Part shown: positions 43,149 to 47,184 of the stretch, piece by piece
Position numbering within the stretch: the stretch's first letter is position 1
Layout of the letters: each line of letters begins with the position of its first letter
Assembly: GCF_902506435.1 (NCBI RefSeq)
Contig: NZ_LR733215.1
Span: 1,457,285-1,504,468, forward strand
Reading direction: 5' to 3'
Length of the DNA: 47,184 nt
Origin: Nocardioides sp. AX2bis
GTDB taxonomy: Bacteria > Actinomycetota > Actinomycetes > Propionibacteriales > Nocardioidaceae
Program-made: the position numbers and the translations under genes
The notes under the pieces: model-generated
The model's input: the letters and a program-made list of their open reading frames with translations, nothing else
Told to the model about the DNA's origin: nothing
The model's database searches: none

Positions 43149-45551
43149 ATGCCCAGTCACATGACCCACCGCGATGCGCACACACCACCGACCACCAAGG
43201 ACCCGGTCTGCGGCATGGACGTCGACCCCGCCACGAGCGGGCACACCGTGCTGCACGAGGACGAGTCGTACTTCTTCTGCTCGGCGGGGTGCGCCGCGAC
43301 GTTCGAGGCCGACCCGGACCACTACATCGGGCCCGACCACGCTCCGGGAGAGTCCAGCGGTAGCTCCACGGGGCCGGTGCCGGCCGGTGAGGTCGCGGAG
43401 TACACGTGCCCGATGCACCCCGAGATCCGGCAGGACGGTCCGGGTTCGTGCCCGATCTGTGGGATGGCCCTGGAACCGGTCGTGGTGACCGCTGAGACGG
43501 GTCCGAACGCGGAACTGGTGGACATGACCCGCCGGTTCTGGGTCGCTGTCGCGTTGTCTATCCCGGTCGTCATCTTGAGCATGGGTCGCGACCTCGTCCT
43601 GGCACTGCACGACCTGATCGACGCCCAGCTCTCGGTCTGGGCGCAGCTTGTCTTGGCGACCCCGGTGGTGCTGTGGACCGGGGCACCGTTCTTCGTCCGG
43701 GGCTGGGGTTCGGTCCGGACTCGGAACCTGAACATGTTCACGCTGATCGCGATGGGAACCGGCGTCGCCTGGGCCTTCAGCGTGGTTGCGACCCTGGCGC
43801 CGGGACTGTTCCCCGACGCGTTCCGGATGGGTGGCCAGGTGGACGGCACCGTGGCGGTCTACTTCGAGGCCGCTGCGGTGATCACGACCCTGGTCCTGCT
43901 GGGCCAGGTCCTCGAGCTCCGCGCCCGTGAGCAGACCTCGGGTGCGATCAAGGCCCTGCTCGACCTCAGCCCGAAGACGGCGCGTCGCGTGGGAGCCGAC
44001 GGCACCGAGGAGGAGGTGGGCCTCGACGAGGTGCAGATCGGGGACCGGTTGCGGGTCCGCCCTGGCGAGAAGGTCCCCGTGGACGGTGCGGTCACCGAGG
44101 GCCGTTCGGCCGTGGATGAGTCCCTGGTGACGGGGGAGTCGATGCCGGTCACCAAGGCCGCCGGTGACCCGGTCATCGGGGGCACCATCAACCAGACCGG
44201 GGCGCTGGTCATGGTGGCCGAGAAGGTCGGCCGCGACACCATGCTCGCCCGGATCGTGGCGATGGTCGCCGACGCGCAACGCTCCCGCGCCCCGATCCAG
44301 CGGATGGCGGACCGGGTCGCCGCCGTGTTCGTGCCGGCCGTCATCGTGATCGCGTTGGTCGCGTTCGCCGTGTGGGCGCTGGTGGGCCCCGACCCGCGGC
44401 TGGCGTACGCGCTCGTCGTCGCGGTCGCGGTCCTGATCATCGCCTGCCCCTGCGCCCTGGGCCTGGCCACACCGGTCTCGATCATGGTCGGCGTCGGGCG
44501 CGGCGCACAGATGGGTGTGCTGATCAAGAACGCTGAAGCCCTGGAGCGGATGGAGAAGGTCAACACCCTCGTGGTCGACAAGACCGGCACCCTCACCGAG
44601 GGCAAGCCCTCGGTCACCCGGATCGTCGCCGCGGCCCCCGTTGCCGGTGCAGGTGGTGCTGGCGGCGCAGGATTCGACGAGGCCGAGCTGCTGCGGCTGG
44701 CCGCCTCGGTCGAACGCGCCTCCGAGCACCCCCTGGCCCAGGCGGTCGTGAACGCAGCCCGTGACCGGGGCATCACCCTCGGTGAGGTCACTGACTTCGA
44801 CGCACCCGTGGGACGCGGTGTCATCGGTGTCGTCGACGGTCACAGGGTGGCCTTGGGCAGCGCCGACTTCATTACCGCCCGCAACCTCGACCCCGCGGGG
44901 CTGCTGGTCGAGGCGGACCGGCTCCGTGGTGATGGGGCAACCGTCATCTTCCTCGGGATCGACACCGTGGTGGCAGGCATCTTCGCCATCGCCGACCCTG
45001 TCAAGGCGACCACTCCTGAGGCCGTCCGGGCCCTGGGTGCCGAAGGCATCGAGGTCGTCATGCTCACCGGCGACAACCGGGTCACCGCCGAGGCCGTCGC
45101 CCGCTCCCTGGGCATCGACCGGGTCGAAGCCGAGGTCATGCCCGACCACAAGGCCGACGTCGTCCAACGCCTACGCAGCGAAGGCCGCGTGGTCGCGATG
45201 GCCGGTGACGGTGTCAACGACGCCCCCGCGCTGGCCGCCGCCGACGTCGGGCTCGCGATGGGCACCGGCACCGATGTGGCGATCGAGTCCGCCGGGGTCA
45301 CCCTGCTCAACGGCGACCTGGGCGGCATCGTGCACGCCCGCCAGCTGTCGGCGGCGACGATGTCGAACATCCGTCAGAACCTGGTCTTCGCGTTCGCCTA
45401 CAACGTCGCAGGCATCCCGATCGCGGCCGGGGTCCTCTACCCGGTCTTCGGAGTCCTGCTGTCCCCGATGATCGCCGCCGCGGCGATGGCCCTGTCCTCG
45501 GTCAGCGTCATCACCAACGCGCTGCGTCTGCGTACCCACCGCCTCAACTGA
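43149..45551 (+). CDS. copA: Copper-exporting P1B-type ATPase with YHS domain
   Basis: The 800-aa product has an N-terminal YHS domain ([14 protein letters not shown]...[16 protein letters not shown]), then a zinc-ribbon-like heavy-metal domain ([22 protein letters not shown]). The ATPase core has actuator VTGESMPV, membrane site C433-P-C435 ([14 protein letters not shown]), D477 ([13 protein letters not shown]) and [10 protein letters not shown]. It pumps Cu(I) out of the cytoplasm. The start at ATG 43149 fits a leaderless promoter; ATG 43161 is the alternative. No classical GMTCxxC domain is present. Confidence 0.95.
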   Translation: MPSHMTHRDAHTPPTTKDPVCGMDVDPATSGHTVLHEDESYFFCSAGCAATFEADPDHYIGPDHAPGESSGSSTGPVPAGEVAEYTCPMHPEIRQDGPGSCPICGMALEPVVVTAETGPNAELVDMTRRFWVAVALSIPVVILSMGRDLVLALHDLIDAQLSVWAQLVLATPVVLWTGAPFFVRGWGSVRTRNLNMFTLIAMGTGVAWAFSVVATLAPGLFPDAFRMGGQVDGTVAVYFEAAAVITTLVLLGQVLELRAREQTSGAIKALLDLSPKTARRVGADGTEEEVGLDEVQIGDRLRVRPGEKVPVDGAVTEGRSAVDESLVTGESMPVTKAAGDPVIGGTINQTGALVMVAEKVGRDTMLARIVAMVADAQRSRAPIQRMADRVAAVFVPAVIVIALVAFAVWALVGPDPRLAYALVVAVAVLIIACPCALGLATPVSIMVGVGRGAQMGVLIKNAEALERMEKVNTLVVDKTGTLTEGKPSVTRIVAAAPVAGAGGAGGAGFDEAELLRLAASVERASEHPLAQAVVNAARDRGITLGEVTDFDAPVGRGVIGVVDGHRVALGSADFITARNLDPAGLLVEADRLRGDGATVIFLGIDTVVAGIFAIADPVKATTPEAVRALGAEGIEVVMLTGDNRVTAEAVARSLGIDRVEAEVMPDHKADVVQRLRSEGRVVAMAGDGVNDAPALAAADVGLAMGTGTDVAIESAGVTLLNGDLGGIVHARQLSAATMSNIRQNLVFAFAYNVAGIPIAAGVLYPVFGVLLSPMIAAAAMALSSVSVITNALRLRTHRLN

Positions 45552-45602
45552 GGGCACCGGGCACCTGACGCCCCCGACCGTACGATCACAGGAGTGAGCA
45601 CC

Positions 45603-46076
45603 ATGCGTCCGACCACCAGCACCCGCAGGGCCGTCCCCGGCCTGCTGGTGGCTGTGGTCGTATCGATCGTGCTCGGCATCCTCGGGATGCACGCCCTGTC
45701 CACCCACGGCGTCATGGGCGAGGCCGACCACGGCGGACACGCCACCATGGACGGCGGCGCCACCTCAGCTGACATGCCGGGGGCCGCAACGATCATCGAC
45801 CCGGGCGCCGACCCAGTCCTCGAGCCGGCTGCCGGTGTCAGCGACGGGTCCGGTGAGGGTGGCGGGCACGACATGGGCGGCATGGTCATGCTCTGCGCCG
45901 CCATGCTCGCGGCCACCGCCGCGGCACTCCTGCTCCTCGCCGCCCTCGGCACGCGGCGCACCCCACGGTTCTGGGCGCTCCTCCCCACCGCCGCCACGAG
46001 CACGACGAGGTGGGTCACCTCCCGCCTGGGGACCGGCCCGCCACCGGTCTGGGAGTTCTCCGTCGTCAGGTGCTGA
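45603..46076 (+). CDS. DUF6153-like Met/His-rich membrane protein
   Basis: The 157-aa product has a first TM segment (VPGLLVAVVVSIVLGILGMHAL), a long exterior loop rich in Met/His/Asp (STHGVMGEADHGGHATMDGG, GGHDMGGMVM) and a second TM (LCAAMLAATAAALLLLAAL). The loop suggests Cu(I)/Ag(I) binding. ATG 45603 has GGAG 8 nt upstream; the GTG 9 nt earlier sits on that site. It follows copA by 51 nt in the same direction and probably shares its transcript. Confidence 0.75.
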   Translation: MRPTTSTRRAVPGLLVAVVVSIVLGILGMHALSTHGVMGEADHGGHATMDGGATSADMPGAATIIDPGADPVLEPAAGVSDGSGEGGGHDMGGMVMLCAAMLAATAAALLLLAALGTRRTPRFWALLPTAATSTTRWVTSRLGTGPPPVWEFSVVRC

Positions 46077-46152
46077 TCCGGCAGCCCGCCGCCCCCGCAA
46101 CGCGGGTGCGTGGCACGCAGCCGACCGTCCAGCACCCACCCAGGAGAACCCC

Positions 46153-46791
46153 ATGCGTAGCAACCGCACGACCCGCGCCATCAGCGCGACCGCCCTCGGC
46201 CTGACCCTCGCCGTCACCGCCGCCGCCTGCGGCAACGACACCGGCAGCGACACCAGTGCTCAGGTGTCCACCACCGAACACAACGACGCTGACGTCGCCT
46301 TCGCCTCCGAGATGCTCCAGCACCACGCCCAGGCCCTCACCATGGTCGACCTCACCATGGGCCGCGACCTCGACCCCGAGGTCCGTCAGCTCGCCGAGGA
46401 CATCCGGGGAGCCCAGGCCCCCGAGATCGAGACCTTCACCGACTGGCTCACCGACTGGGACGAGGAGATCCCCAGCACGATGCGCGACCACGCCAACGCC
46501 GACCACGAGGACGGCGAGGCCGGTGCAGCAATGGAAGGCATGGACGCCGGGGCCATGGACATGCCCGGGATGATGTCCGCCGCCGACATGACCGCCCTCG
46601 AGGACGCCCCCGACCCCGAGTTCCAGGACATGTGGCTGGAGATGATGATCGAGCACCACACCGGCGCGATCGACATGGCCGAGGCCGAGACCGACCAGGG
46701 GCAGTACAAGCCCGCCATCGACCTCGCCGAAGAAATCGCAGACTCCCAGACCGTCGAGATCGACACCATGGAGACGCTGCTCGCCTCCTAA
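46153..46791 (+). CDS. DUF305 lipoprotein
   Basis: The 212-aa product has a lipoprotein signal (ALGLTLAVTAAAC, C about 25) and two DUF305 half-repeats. The first is FASEMLQHHAQALTMVDLTM and the second is WLEMMIEHHTGAIDMAEAE, each with M-x2-HH and a later Met, separated by a Met-rich linker (MEGMDAGAMDMPGMM). DUF305 proteins are ferritin-like helical bundles linked to copper resistance. ATG 46153 has AGGAG 7 nt upstream. It ends the copA operon before a strong terminator. Confidence 0.88.
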   Translation: MRSNRTTRAISATALGLTLAVTAAACGNDTGSDTSAQVSTTEHNDADVAFASEMLQHHAQALTMVDLTMGRDLDPEVRQLAEDIRGAQAPEIETFTDWLTDWDEEIPSTMRDHANADHEDGEAGAAMEGMDAGAMDMPGMMSAADMTALEDAPDPEFQDMWLEMMIEHHTGAIDMAEAETDQGQYKPAIDLAEEIADSQTVEIDTMETLLAS

Positions 46792-46834
46792 CCTGCCACC
46801 ACAGGTTGGCTCCTTCTAGCCCTGCCTCAGGATG

Positions 46835-46862
46835 GTGAGGTGCAGCTTCGGCTGCACCTCAC
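46835..46862 (+). terminator. Perfect 12-bp hairpin terminator
   Basis: GTGAGGTGCAGC and GCTGCACCTCAC pair perfectly around a TTCG tetraloop, 44 nt after the DUF305 stop. It closes the copA-DUF6153-DUF305 operon. No T-run follows. Confidence 0.9.
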
Positions 46863-46899
46863 ACGCCACCACCAAGCAACGTGCTGGCGTAGTGGTGAC

Positions 46900-46927
46900 T
46901 TGACCAGGAGAACTACACTGGTGTAAC
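46900..46927 (+). promoter_or_regulatory. Promoter with palindromic operator
   Basis: TTGACC (46900-46905) and TGTAAC (46922-46927) are spaced 16 nt. The perfect palindrome TACACTGGTGTA (46914-46925) lies in the spacer and enters the -10 box. This looks like a repressible promoter for the gene starting at 46952. The palindrome differs from both the BlaI-type and CsoR-type sites. Confidence 0.55.
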
Positions 46928-46951
46928 CACCCCGGGAAGGCAGCCATCTGC

Positions 46952-47184
46952 GTGACGACCTTACGAGAGCCCGTTCAGGGCTTGTCTAGCCGGCGGTCCG
47001 ATCGCGCCGCGGCCCTGGCCGGCGTCACCGCGGACCGCTACACGTCGACGATCGGGCAGGCCCGGACGGCGCTGCTCGGCGGCATCTTGGACGACACGGT
47101 GTTCAAGACCTCCTCGATCTTCGCCGACGCCGCCAATGCTGCCCAGGGCTTGTCTGGCTTGCGGGCAGACCGCACCGCGGCCCT
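46952..47184 (+). CDS. Unknown repetitive protein, partial (5' end)
   Basis: From GTG 46952 an open frame continues off the window (77 codons visible). The segment QGLSSRRSDRAAAL at residues 9-22 recurs 56 residues later as QGLSGLRADRTAAL. The underlying DNA repeats with a 168-nt period, so the protein may be built of long repeats. GGAAGG about 12 nt upstream is a weak ribosome site. I do not recognise a family. Confidence 0.5.
   Translation, partial: MTTLREPVQGLSSRRSDRAAALAGVTADRYTSTIGQARTALLGGILDDTVFKTSSIFADAANAAQGLSGLRADRTAA

Noticed and set aside
43080..45167. Long minus-strand frame across copA
   Set aside because: It is antisense to the CopA ATPase with all catalytic motifs, and its His/Asp/Gly-rich content is a mirror effect.
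46914..46925. Sixth BlaI-type operator
   Set aside because: TACACTGGTGTA has no 5-nt spacer and different arms from the TACTAT-N5-ATAGTA set, so it probably serves another regulator.

Overview
The window is very GC-rich and is dense with short gene overlaps (ATGA/GTGA) and start codons 6-8 nt behind a -10 box. An ImuA'/ImuB/DnaE2 mutasome, a BlaI/M56 pair, a CmtR/CtpG-like pair and DUF3152 all point to an actinomycete, probably Nocardioides or another Nocardioidaceae. Genus is inferred from protein style only; no rRNA is present.

Layout. (1) 1-5966: SOS-inducible mutasome operon imuA'-imuB-dnaE2, with a LexA box in front and a long hairpin behind. (2) 6054-6127: tRNA-Pro(GGG), the integration site of mobile elements. 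A 73-nt copy of its 3' part plus downstream sequence recurs at 15188, marking two tandem elements. (3) 6128-15187, element A (9.1 kb, decayed): an integrase remnant, an IS3-family copy with broken orfB, and a second, truncated and inverted IS copy inside an alpha/beta-hydrolase gene. Between the IS copies lie an ECF sigma/anti-sigma operon with a secreted EF-hand-like protein, a frameshifted lipoprotein hydrolase, a TehA/TDT transporter with a divergent LysR regulator, an intact uracil-DNA glycosylase and a broken second glycosylase. (4) 15188 to about 23300, element B: tyrosine integrase, HTH protein, excisionase-like protein, primase/replication-like protein, ten 19-bp iteron-like repeats, then three unknown cargo genes, one with a clear HEPN RNase motif. 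No right-hand att copy was found. (5) about 23360-46862: a metal, thiol-redox and cytochrome-c island. (6) 46900-47184: a palindromic promoter and the start of an unknown repetitive protein that runs off the window.

The island is the main discovery. A BlaI-family repressor gene coupled to an M56 metalloprotease gene (28955-30315) sits among five 17-bp inverted repeats of the form TAC(T/G)A(T/C)-N5-(A/G)T(A/C)GTA. They lie in front of (a) DsbA-VKOR-CcdA-ResA-DUF3152 and possibly the divergent lipoprotein/membrane-protein pair, (b) blaI-M56 and divergent lnt, (c) copC-copD/ctaG and divergent CDF transporter, (d) resB-ccsB-small membrane protein, and (e) a small secreted membrane protein. This looks like one regulon joining envelope disulfide chemistry, system II cytochrome c maturation, copper import/oxidase assembly and lipoprotein acylation under a BlaI/M56 switch. 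Two separate metal-efflux units sit beside it: a CadC/CmtR-like sensor with a CtpG-like ATPase, and a CopA ATPase behind a CsoR-type operator with Met/His-rich small membrane proteins and a DUF305 lipoprotein. No csoR gene is in the window.
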